A program made the position numbers and the translations under genes. From an uncultured Ilumatobacter sp. (GTDB lineage: Bacteria > Actinomycetota > Acidimicrobiia > Acidimicrobiales > Ilumatobacteraceae), in NCBI GenBank assembly GCA_937905835.1, contig CALCXK010000098.1:1-11974 (forward strand): a stretch of DNA of 11,974 bases, written 5' to 3'. Each line of letters starts with the position of its first letter. The first letter of the stretch is position 1. Of this stretch, positions 1-8,167 are shown in pieces. The notes beneath the pieces were generated by a model that did not search any database, was not told the DNA's origin, and saw nothing but the letters and a program-made list of their open reading frames with translations.

Positions 1-1250
1 GGGCCGGAACGTTCTCGTTCATGGCTGTTCAGATGCAGTTTCTGCTCCGTGGCATTCTCGCTTGGGACCTGACTGGACGCGACGGAGCGATCGGCTTCAT
101 CTACCTCGTGTTCGGGTTCACCATGTTGATTGCCACACCACTTGGTGGCGTTGCTGCCGATCGGCTGTCGAAGCGAACAGTGATGCTGTGGAGTCAACTC
201 GTGCTGAGTCTGGCTGCTGTTGGAATGGGTGCAGCCGTTGTCGCCGGTGTCGAACAGTTCTGGATGCTCGCCGTTGCCGGGTTCTTGCAGGGCTCGGCAT
301 TCGGTTTTTATGGGCCGGCTCGAGTGGCGTTTACCACCGAACTCGTTGGACGCGAGCAGCTGGGTAATGCGATCACTTTGTCGCTCTTGAGCATGAACGG
401 CACCCGAGTGATTGCGCCGTCGTTTGCCGGAGCGCTTGCCGGTGTTGCGATCTTTGGGATTGGCGGGGCCTACATGGTCGCTGGCGGGCTCTCGGTGCTC
501 TCGTTCTTGGCTGTACTGCGTCTGCCGAAGGTGCCGTCGGTCAACCGCAATGGACCAACGAACCCGTTCGTCGAAATTTACAATGGCGTCCGCTACGTCT
601 CTGAACGCAAACATCTCCGACGGCTCCTGATCAGCTCATTTCTCGTCATCATGTTCGGCTTCAACTATGTGGTGTTCATCCCGGCGCTGGTCAAAGACAC
701 GTTTGACCTCGACAATGACACTTGGGTCGGCCTGATCAGCTCGGCATCGTCGGTCGGTGCGCTCGCCGTCGGATTCTGGCTTGCTCGCCGGGCCGATCAG
801 CCAGGTCGCTGGCGTGTCATGGTGATCACTGGCACCATCTTTGGGACCGGCGTAGTCGCTCTTGCCGTCGCTCCCGATTTTTGGTTGGCCATGGCCGTCG
901 TTGTGGCCATCGGCGGTGGAACCAGCGGTTACCAGACCCTGTCGAATGCCATTGCACTCAACCTTGCCGAGCCTTCCCACCAGGGTCGTGTGCAATCATT
1001 ACTCCAGCTCAGCTTTGCTGGCTTTGGCATTGCTGCACTTCCACTCGGCCTCCTCGCCGAAGCGATTGGACGACGTCAAACAATGGTTGCCATGGGGCTC
1101 GCAGCGACTGTGGCAATTGTTGTGTACTGGGTACTTGAGGGCAGCGATGCGGAAACGATCGAGGCTGGGATCCCACACGAATCAGCACCGGCGCCGAGCG
1201 AGGTGCCACCCAGCTCCGTTAGCTACGAATCGATGCGATTTCCGCGCTGA
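1..1250 (+). CDS. MFS transporter, 5'-truncated by the window edge
   Basis: This is a major facilitator superfamily permease, an inner-membrane secondary transporter probably acting as an exporter (MFS_3/EntS-like group); the substrate cannot be told. The reading frame is open from the first complete codon at position 3, and an ATG at 21 lies inside what should be the first transmembrane segment, so the true start is upstream of the window. Alternating hydrophobic stretches give about eleven visible membrane helices. The loop after the second helix carries GGVAADRLSKR, the MFS motif A (GxxxDRxxKR) that gates the transporter. The C-terminus ends in a polar tail rich in Ser, Pro and Glu that is not part of the membrane fold. 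The 3' end overlaps the convergent HD-domain gene by 32 bp. The family is clear; export rather than import is inferred from general resemblance. Confidence 0.88.
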   Translation, partial: AGTFSFMAVQMQFLLRGILAWDLTGRDGAIGFIYLVFGFTMLIATPLGGVAADRLSKRTVMLWSQLVLSLAAVGMGAAVVAGVEQFWMLAVAGFLQGSAFGFYGPARVAFTTELVGREQLGNAITLSLLSMNGTRVIAPSFAGALAGVAIFGIGGAYMVAGGLSVLSFLAVLRLPKVPSVNRNGPTNPFVEIYNGVRYVSERKHLRRLLISSFLVIMFGFNYVVFIPALVKDTFDLDNDTWVGLISSASSVGALAVGFWLARRADQPGRWRVMVITGTIFGTGVVALAVAPDFWLAMAVVVAIGGGTSGYQTLSNAIALNLAEPSHQGRVQSLLQLSFAGFGIAALPLGLLAEAIGRRQTMVAMGLAATVAIVVYWVLEGSDAETIEAGIPHESAPAPSEVPPSSVSYESMRFPR

Positions 1251-1878
1251 CGTTCGCCCTGGCCGAGGCTTCCCACAGCCCACGGCCCGTGGTCGTGGCG
1301 TAGATCGAGTCCCGGTCGAGGAAGGCCTGCATGACGGCGACTCGCCCGTCGTTCCACTCGCGATCATCGAGATGGTTGTATTCGTCCCGAACTGCGTTGG
1401 TGTACCGGCCATATTCGGTCTCGTCGGCGCCGAGGATCGCAAGGTCGGCGTCGTTCATGACGGCAGCATCGCTGCTTAGCGGGTTGAGGTGAGTCTTGGT
1501 GCCTTCGATCAGCCCAGCAACAGCGTCGGCACGATCATCAGCCCAACCGAGCGCAATGAGATCGCGACGCGCCAGGCGGGCACTCGCCCTCTCGTTGGCC
1601 GGATGCTGGGGCTCGTAGACGGCGTCGTGATAGAGCACAGCAGCGATGATGGCGCCCAGGTCGTTGACCTGTTCGTGTTCGGTCAGGGCAGCAATCGAAA
1701 CGAGCACAGCTTCGATGTGGCCAATCTTGTGGTAGCGGCGTTGCCGCTCGCGGTACCGAATCACCAGCCGGTCGAGCAGGTCGCTTCCGGCGCCGAGGTG
1801 TTCGGCCCAGGCGAGCTCGACGGGTGTCGGCGGCCGGTCAGCTGCAGTGTCGCGGTGGGCGTCATCGTGTGTGGTCAC
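1219..1878 (-). CDS. HD-superfamily metal-dependent phosphohydrolase (COG4339-like)
   Basis: The predicted protein is a 219-residue cytosolic hydrolase of the HD superfamily, resembling the uncharacterised COG4339 group. Metal-ligand candidates are in the expected order: YHKIGHI at residues 49-55 (His50, His54), the HD pair in LYHDAVYEP (His84, Asp85), the following ANE (residues 94-96), and NDADLAILG with Asp143/Asp145. The later YxxYxxxVRxEY stretch (about 156-167) is also typical of this group. The substrate is unknown; phosphomonoester or nucleotide hydrolysis is only inferred from the fold. The start is a GTG at 1876-1878, the only usable start I see that keeps the whole domain, and no Shine-Dalgarno is visible. 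The gene is divergent from the DUF4031 gene with only 17 bp between start codons, and its last 32 bp overlap the end of the convergent MFS gene. Confidence 0.85.
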   Translation of the reverse strand: MTTHDDAHRDTAADRPPTPVELAWAEHLGAGSDLLDRLVIRYRERQRRYHKIGHIEAVLVSIAALTEHEQVNDLGAIIAAVLYHDAVYEPQHPANERASARLARRDLIALGWADDRADAVAGLIEGTKTHLNPLSSDAAVMNDADLAILGADETEYGRYTNAVRDEYNHLDDREWNDGRVAVMQAFLDRDSIYATTTGRGLWEASARANVSAEIASIRS

Positions 1879-1895
1879 CCGTGCAGTCTGGCAGC

Positions 1896-2189
1896 ATGTC
1901 GGCCGTGACCATCCTGATTGACGAAGCGCGCTGGTGGTTCCGAGGTGAGAAGTGGTGCCATTTGGTCAGCGATGTGTCGTATGACGAGTTGCACGACTTC
2001 GCTGACTTCGTCGGTATTCCGCGTCGCGGTTTCCAGGGCGACCATTACGACATCCCGCAGTCGTATCGACAACAGATGATCAACGCCGGCGCGAGCGTTG
2101 TGGAGAGCCGCGAGCTGGTACAACGACTCCGCGGCGCCGGGCTCCGTTTGTCGCCGGCGGAGCGTCGAGCACACATCGCTGCGAACTGA
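1896..2189 (+). CDS. DUF4031 domain protein
   Basis: This is a small soluble protein of 97 residues and unknown function that matches the DUF4031 pattern as I remember it. An N-terminal beta strand (VTILIDEARW) is followed by a WxHLVSD motif, an ELHxFAxxxGIPRRGF helix and turn, a DHYDIP motif, and a C-terminal SRELVQRLRGAGLR helix. The conserved Asp, His and Arg residues hint at a nucleotide- or metal-binding role, but no activity is established. I chose the ATG at 1896 because the family homology starts there; the frame extends upstream to 1824, but that extension is the antisense shadow of the HD gene. A GTG at 1905 is a possible alternative. No Shine-Dalgarno is seen, so a leaderless or nearly leaderless transcript is plausible. 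The gene ends 3 bp before the stop codon of the convergent next gene. Confidence 0.78.
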   Translation: MSAVTILIDEARWWFRGEKWCHLVSDVSYDELHDFADFVGIPRRGFQGDHYDIPQSYRQQMINAGASVVESRELVQRLRGAGLRLSPAERRAHIAAN

Positions 2190-2192
2190 GGT

Positions 2193-2627
2193 TCAGCAGC
2201 GCCACCTCGGCGGGGCGCCGCTGACCTCGCGGGGGCAGGTGACACCGCTGCTGCCCAACACAATCCATTCGAGCAGTTCGAGCCCGGCCTCGTCGCACAG
2301 TTCAGCGATCTGTGCCCATCGAGCAAGGTCGCCGAGTTCGGCGCCGCCATTGGGGCGCACCGATCCGACGATGAGGCCAGCAGCTTCGACAGTGCTGCCG
2401 GCGGTGGATGCGATCCAGTCAACGGCGGCCACGACATCGTCAGGCCCGCGCGATTCGACGTGCGTGACACCGACGCCGCATCGAGTGTCGTCGAGCACGA
2501 AGAGCACGGTCTCGGCGATTGGTTCGGTGTCGATCGTCGACAGCATGAGCCAGAGCGCCTCCGAGAACGAGTCGACAGGATCGAGCCGGGCGTAGGGGAG
2601 TGGACGCTCGCAGGGAGGGTAGGACAT
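2193..2627 (-). CDS. Small RadC/JAB-like protein with a lost JAMM motif (tentative)
   Basis: The product is a 144-residue soluble protein of unknown function. Its layout resembles the C-terminal JAB domain of RadC: a strand VLFVLDDTRCG (41-51), a helix DDVVAAVDWI (63-72), a strand AAGLIVGSVRPNGG (82-95), a helix GDLARWAQIAELCDEAGLEL (99-118) and a final strand LEWIVLG (119-125). In RadC the third element ends in an HNHPSG metal-binding motif with a downstream Asp. Here the His residues are absent (SVRPNGG) although the GD pair remains, so the protein is unlikely to bind zinc in the JAMM manner. The start is well supported by AGGAG placed 6 nt upstream of the ATG. The gene is a single-cistron unit facing DUF4031. 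The coding call is firm; the fold assignment is a visual inference. Confidence 0.7.
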   Translation of the reverse strand: MSYPPCERPLPYARLDPVDSFSEALWLMLSTIDTEPIAETVLFVLDDTRCGVGVTHVESRGPDDVVAAVDWIASTAGSTVEAAGLIVGSVRPNGGAELGDLARWAQIAELCDEAGLELLEWIVLGSSGVTCPREVSGAPPRWRC

Positions 2628-2633
2628 GTGGGA

Positions 2634-2638
2634 CTCCT
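2634..2638 (-). promoter_or_regulatory. Shine-Dalgarno site of the RadC/JAB-like gene
   Basis: On the minus strand this reads AGGAG, six nucleotides before the ATG at 2627-2625. It is the clearest Shine-Dalgarno sequence in the window and fixes the start of the RadC/JAB-like gene. Confidence 0.6.
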
Positions 2639-2780
2639 GAGACTGGGTGCGGTGACAGGAGGGAAGTCGGTGGTAATGACTCTAAAGATGGAGTGTCACA
2701 GCCGTTTTGGAGCCGCCAACTCCTGAGAAGTCCAGCATTGAGCTGAGATCGTTGCGACCCGACCGATATCTTGACGGTCT

Positions 2781-3290
2781 ATGAGCGATTTCGTTCCCAC
2801 CGCCGACGAACTGGTCGAACGCAACGCTGCGTTCGCCGCCCAGTTCTCCGACCACGATCTGCAGGTGGCACCCCTGCGCAAGATGGCTGTGGTTGCTTGC
2901 ATGGACTCGCGGATGGACACGTTCAAGCTGCTTGGGCTGGAGAACGGTGAGGCCCACATCATTCGCAACGCCGGTGGCATCGTTTCTGACGACGTGATCC
3001 GCTCGCTGTGTCTGAGTCAGCGTGCGCTCGGCACCAGAGAGATCCTTCTTGTGCACCACACCGACTGTGGGCTGCAGAAGGTCACCGATGACGGCTTCCG
3101 CAACCAGCTCGAAGCCGACCTTGGCATCAAGCCCTGGTGGGCCGTCGAGTCGTTTATCGACCCGTATGCCGACGTGCGCCAATCGATGCAACGGCTGAAG
3201 GTCACCCCGTTCGTCGACGACACGTATGTCCGAGGGTTTGTCTACGACGTCACCACCGGTGAACTGCACGAAGTCACCATCGATGGCTGA
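2781..3290 (+). CDS. Beta-class carbonic anhydrase
   Basis: This is a cytosolic zinc enzyme interconverting CO2 and bicarbonate. The 169-residue length fits the short beta-carbonic anhydrase clade that includes mycobacterial Rv1284. The zinc ligands are visible: Cys40 in ACMDSRMD, and His93 and Cys96 in HHTDCG. The catalytic dyad Asp42/Arg44 lies in the same first motif. IRNAGGIVSDDVIRSL (61-76) is the conserved active-site glycine loop. The ATG at 2781 gives the full N-terminal helix. No Shine-Dalgarno is visible; a weak TATCTT 8 nt upstream could be a -10 box for a near-leaderless transcript. The stop codon lies inside the start of the next gene (ATGGCTGA, 8-nt overlap), which implies translational coupling to the ArsC-like selenoprotein. 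That pairing is unusual and could mean the redox protein serves or regulates this pathway, but this is inference. Confidence 0.93.
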   Translation: MSDFVPTADELVERNAAFAAQFSDHDLQVAPLRKMAVVACMDSRMDTFKLLGLENGEAHIIRNAGGIVSDDVIRSLCLSQRALGTREILLVHHTDCGLQKVTDDGFRNQLEADLGIKPWWAVESFIDPYADVRQSMQRLKVTPFVDDTYVRGFVYDVTTGELHEVTIDG

Positions 3291-3636
3291 CGTTCGGATT
3301 TATCACAATCAACATTGAAACTCTTCGGTCAGTGCCGTGCGCATTGCAGAAGAACTCGGTGTCGACTTCGAGACTGTCAACTACATCCATAACCCGCCGG
3401 ACGCCGACGAGTTACGCGGCATCATCGCCAAGCTCGAAGACCCGGCTACCGACATGGTGCGTCGTGACAGCAAGTTCAAGAAGCTCGAACTGACGAACGA
3501 CGACGTTGCGACCGACGACCAGATCGTTGCCGTTCTTGTCAAGCACAAGCAACTGCTTCAGCGGCCCATTGTGGTGACCAAGACACGGGCGATCATCGGT
3601 AGGCCGAAGGAACGGGTCACCGACCTGCTCTCCTGA
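3283..3636 (+). CDS. Selenocysteine-containing ArsC-family (arsenate reductase-like) protein, TGA at codon 12 read as Sec
   Basis: This gene encodes a thioredoxin-fold reductase of the ArsC/Spx family. Read from the ATG at 3283 with the in-frame TGA (3316-3318) as selenocysteine U, it gives 117 residues, normal for ArsC. Its N-terminus, IYHNQHUNSS, replaces the family's YHNPxCxxS active site. U12, His8, Ser15, Arg60, Arg94 (QRPIVVT) and Arg107 (IGRP) coincide in number with the nucleophile, its helper residues and the arsenate-binding arginines of R773 ArsC as I recall them. The usual Pro10 is Gln. The likely activity is reduction of arsenate or a related oxyanion, or another thiol/selenol redox reaction. 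A SECIS-like hairpin follows the TGA. Standard gene callers would report only 3337-3636 from a GTG, which loses the catalytic centre. The start overlaps the carbonic anhydrase stop by 8 nt. Alternatives are a TGY-to-TGA sequencing error or a recent pseudogene. Confidence 0.85.
3316..3318 (+). other. In-frame TGA, predicted selenocysteine codon
   Basis: This TGA is the only stop in the ArsC-family frame between the ATG at 3283 and the TGA at 3634-3636. It sits exactly where the family has its catalytic cysteine (codon 12). Strong family similarity continues on both sides without any change of frame, as expected for recoding and not for a random stop. It is one base from TGC or TGT, so read-level confirmation matters. 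Confidence 0.8.
3322..3353 (+). promoter_or_regulatory. Candidate bacterial SECIS element within the coding sequence
   Basis: In the mRNA, 3330-3335 (CAGUGC) pairs with 3341-3346 (GCAUUG), making six pairs including one G-U. They enclose a five-base loop CGUGC at 3336-3340. A lower stem pairs 3322-3326 (UCUUC) with 3349-3353 (GAAGA), across a small internal loop (GGU/CA). Seventeen nucleotides separate the UGA from the apical loop, the second loop base is G, and it is followed by U. Those features match the bacterial SECIS model as I recall it (loop 16-37 nt after UGA, G within the first two loop positions), with spacing like E. coli fdhF. SelB would bind here to deliver Sec-tRNA. Short GC-rich hairpins occur by chance, so this supports rather than proves recoding. 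Confidence 0.6.
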
Positions 3637-3653
3637 GCAGTTCGATTTCCTCC

Positions 3654-5449
<1,796 letters not shown>

Positions 5450-5450
<1 letters not shown>

Positions 5451-7228
5451 TGTGGGGCATGAATGCGATCGAGGAAGAGGACCGCCTCGATGTCGACGCG
5501 GCCAAGCAGGTCATGCGTCGTGCCGCCCGGATGGCGGCGCCGTTCAAACGAACCGTCCTGTCGGCAATCGGCTGTACCGCCATGACGACGCTCGGCCTGC
5601 TCATGGGCCCGGTCATTGTTCGCTACGGGATCGACGACGGCATCAAACCGGCTGATAGCGCCACGCTGCGGACCGCCGTCATTGCGTACATCATCGTGGT
5701 GTCGATTGCCTACGTGTCGTCCCGTCAGCAATACATCTTCATCAACCGGGCTGGCGAGGGTTTCCTCCGGCTGCTTCGTATCCGAGTGTTCGGCCACATC
5801 CAGAAGCAGTCACTTGCCTTCTTTGACCGCAACAAGTCGGGTGTCCTCGTCGCTCGAATGACTGCCGACATCGAGTCGATGGCCGAACTGGTCCAGTGGG
5901 GCCTCCTCCAGTTTGTTTCGGCGGCACTGCTCCTGACCTTCTCGTTCATCCTGCTGCTGATCCTGTCGTGGCAGCTCACGATCGTGGCGCTCTTGGTGAT
6001 GCCGGTCATCGTCATTGCGTCGCGCAAATTCCAGCGTGACTCCAACGCCGCCTACCTCGACGTCCGTGACAACGTCGGCTCGAACCTCTCGACCCTGCAG
6101 GAAGGGATCACCGGAGTCCGAGTCATCCAGGCGTACGCCCGTGAGCCCGAGCAGACCCGTCGCTTCGAAGAGTCGAACCGTGGCCTGTTCCGTTCGCACC
6201 TGCACAGCCTTCGGGTGTCGACCTGGTTCTTCGGGCTGGTCGAAGCGAGCGGCGTCATCGCATCAGCATTGGCGATCGGCGTTGGCGGCTGGCTCGTCAA
6301 TCGGGGCGACGTCACCGTGGGGACGGCGGTTGCTGTGCTCTTGCTGTTGGCGCAACTCTTTGAGCCGGTCCAACAGCTCAGCCAGCTGTACAACACGGTG
6401 CAGTCGTCAACGGCCGCGCTCGACAAACTGTTCGGCATCCTTGACACCACGCCCGACGTGCTCGATGGTGAACTCGCCCTACCGGCGTCGGGTGCCCTTG
6501 CGGTGTCGGCCGTCGGCTTCCGGTATCCGGAGACCGAATCACTGGTGCTCGACGATGTCTCGATTACCGTTGCGAATGGCGAACGATTGGCCGTGGTCGG
6601 CGCGACCGGATCGGGCAAGTCGACGCTCGCCAAGCTGATGGCCCGGCTCTACGATCCGACTGCAGGCACCATCACCTTCGGCGGTGTCGACCTCCGTGAT
6701 GCCACGATGGGCTCGCTGCGTCAGCGCGTCGTCGTTGTTCCCCAAGAGGGGTTCCTGTTCGGAGGCACGATTGCCGACAACGTCCGAGTTGCACGGGCCG
6801 ACGCCTCTGATGACGATGTGCGAGCAGCGCTCGATGCCATTGGCGCACTCGACCGCTTCGAGCAGTTCGAAGAAGGCATCCACACCGAGGTACGAGAACG
6901 TGGCTCGCGCCTGTCGGCAGGGGAGCGACAGCTGGTGTCGCTCGCCCGTGCGGCCCTCGTTGACCCTGCAGTCCTCGTGTTGGACGAGGCAACGAGCAAC
7001 CTTGACCCGGGCACCGAGGTCATTGTCGAACACGCACTCGAATCGCTGATGGGCAGTCGCACCACGATCGTGGTGGCCCACCGCTTGAGCACGATCCGGC
7101 GGGCCGACCGCATTGCCGTCATCGACGCCGGCAAGCTCGCCGAGCTCGGTACGCATGACGAACTGTTGGCCCTCGGGGGTCACTACGCCCGCCTGGCTCA
7201 CGCTTGGGCTGCTTCCCAACCCAACTGA
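5450..7228 (+). CDS. ABC exporter half-transporter with canonical Walker B (subunit 2)
   Basis: This is the 592-residue partner of the preceding half-transporter, with a six-helix exporter membrane domain (about 30-325) and a nucleotide-binding domain. Walker A is GATGSGKST (384-392), Walker B VLVLDE has the catalytic Glu513, and the H-loop is His544. The signature motif is LSAGE (488-492) instead of LSGGQ. In the heterodimer, this Walker A/B plus the partner's LSGGQ forms the working ATPase site, while the partner's Asp-substituted Walker B plus this LSAGE forms the degenerate one, as known for TM287/288- and BmrCD-type exporters. The start ATG at 5450 overlaps the previous stop codon; an in-frame ATG at 5459 is also possible. 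The gene converges on the amino-acid importer operon and is the last of the plus-strand cluster. The substrate is unknown. Confidence 0.93.
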
Positions 7229-7322
7229 CAACCCGAATCTCACCGACCTGGCGGGCGCCGCCAAACCAGACTGCGTGAAACTCGGGATGAATCCGAGCGG
7301 AAACCGCCGCATGGCGTCCCGA

Positions 7323-7345
7323 GATCGCTACGCCAGGCGGCGATC
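7323..7345. terminator. Candidate bidirectional hairpin between convergent operons
   Basis: GATCGC (7323-7328) pairs with GCGATC (7340-7345), and inside it CGC (7331-7333) pairs with GCG (7337-7339) around a three-base loop, with a two-base bulge. It lies directly after the stop of the importer ATPase gene and about 95 bp after the exporter stop. There is no U-tract on either strand, so intrinsic termination is uncertain; it may instead protect 3' ends. A second, weaker hairpin lies at 7281-7297 (CTCGG/CCGAG). Confidence 0.35.
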
Positions 7346-7347
7346 GG

Positions 7348-8136
7348 TCAGAGGATCTGCGAGAGAAAGAGCTTGGTGCGTTCTTCCTGCGGGTTGTCGA
7401 AGAAGTGCTCCGGTGTGCCGACTTCGACGATCTGCCCGTCGGCCATGAAGACGACACGGTCGGCGACTTCACGAGCGAAGCCCATCTCGTGGGTGACGCA
7501 GATCATCGTCATGCCGTCGTTCGCCAAGGACTTCATCGTGTCGAGCACCTCTTTGATCATCTCGGGGTCGAGCGCTGAGGTCGGCTCGTCGAACAGGATG
7601 ACCTTCGGGTTCATTGCCAGCGACCGGGCGATTGCGACGCGCTGTTGCTGACCGCCCGACAACTGTCCGGGGAACTTGCGAGCTTGCTCGGGGATCTTCA
7701 CCCGTTCGAGCAGTTCCATAGCGGCCTTCTCGGCTTGGCCCTTGGGGATGTTGCGGACCTGGCGGGGTGCGAGGGTGATGTTGTCGAGCACGGTGAGGTG
7801 CGGGAACAGGTTGAAGCTCTGGAAGACCATGCCGGTCTCGCGGCGGATCTCCTGGATGTTGCGGACGTCGTTCGAGAGCGTGATGCCGTCGACGATGATC
7901 TCACCGCGGTCGTGCTTCTCGAGCCGGTTGATACAGCGGATCATCGTGCTCTTGCCCGAGCCGGACGGGCCGATGACGACGACCACCTCTTTCTCGCCGA
8001 CATTCATGTTGATGTTGGTGAGTGCCTGAAAATTACCGAACAGTTTGTCGACGTTTTTCATCTCGATGATCGCCCGGCCAGAGCCCAGGATTTGGGTGGC
8101 GTCGGCGTTGACGGCGCCAGTTGGAGTGTTGCTCAT
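7348..8136 (-). CDS. aapP: Amino-acid ABC importer ATPase (AapP/GlnQ-type)
   Basis: This 262-residue cytoplasmic ATPase powers the polar amino-acid importer encoded upstream. Motifs from the chosen start are Walker A GPSGSGKST (56-64), Q-loop Gln106 in VFQSFNLFPH, signature LSGGQ (159-163), Walker B VILFDE with Glu184, the D-loop SALD, and the switch His216 in VTHEMGFA. The FNLFPHLTVLDN and THEMGFA strings are typical of the GlnQ/AapP group. The frame is open upstream to 8232, but that part overlaps the permease gene, so I place the start at the ATG at 8136. That gives a 31-bp gap to the permease. An AAGGA lies 13 nt upstream, farther than usual. The N-terminal 25 residues before IIEMKNV are a variable extension. 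It is the last gene of the operon. Confidence 0.93.
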   Translation of the reverse strand: MSNTPTGAVNADATQILGSGRAIIEMKNVDKLFGNFQALTNINMNVGEKEVVVVIGPSGSGKSTMIRCINRLEKHDRGEIIVDGITLSNDVRNIQEIRRETGMVFQSFNLFPHLTVLDNITLAPRQVRNIPKGQAEKAAMELLERVKIPEQARKFPGQLSGGQQQRVAIARSLAMNPKVILFDEPTSALDPEMIKEVLDTMKSLANDGMTMICVTHEMGFAREVADRVVFMADGQIVEVGTPEHFFDNPQEERTKLFLSQIL

Positions 8137-8167
8137 CGCTGTGCCGGATTCCTTTTGAGAGTTGTTT

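Noticed and set aside
2767..2772. TATCTT as a -10 promoter box for the carbonic anhydrase gene
   Set aside because: No convincing -35 element lies at the correct spacing, and six-base matches are common. Left as a possibility only.
2682..3269. A 195-residue open frame on the minus strand opposite the carbonic anhydrase
   Set aside because: It mirrors the codons of a clear enzyme gene and shows no recognisable domain.
3337..3636. A 99-residue ArsC-like protein starting at the GTG at 3337
   Set aside because: It would lack the first strand and the whole catalytic loop of the family. The missing residues are encoded in the same frame upstream, interrupted only by the TGA at the catalytic position.
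3295..3636. Interpretation of the ArsC gene as a pseudogene broken by a nonsense mutation
   Set aside because: There is no other stop or frameshift, all active-site arginines are kept, the TGA is exactly at the nucleophile, and a SECIS-like stem follows. It cannot be fully excluded without genome-wide evidence for selenocysteine machinery.
7249..7263. TGGCGG/CCGCCA hairpin after the exporter operon as an intrinsic terminator
   Set aside because: The loop is only three bases, there is no U-tract, and such GC palindromes are frequent in this base composition.
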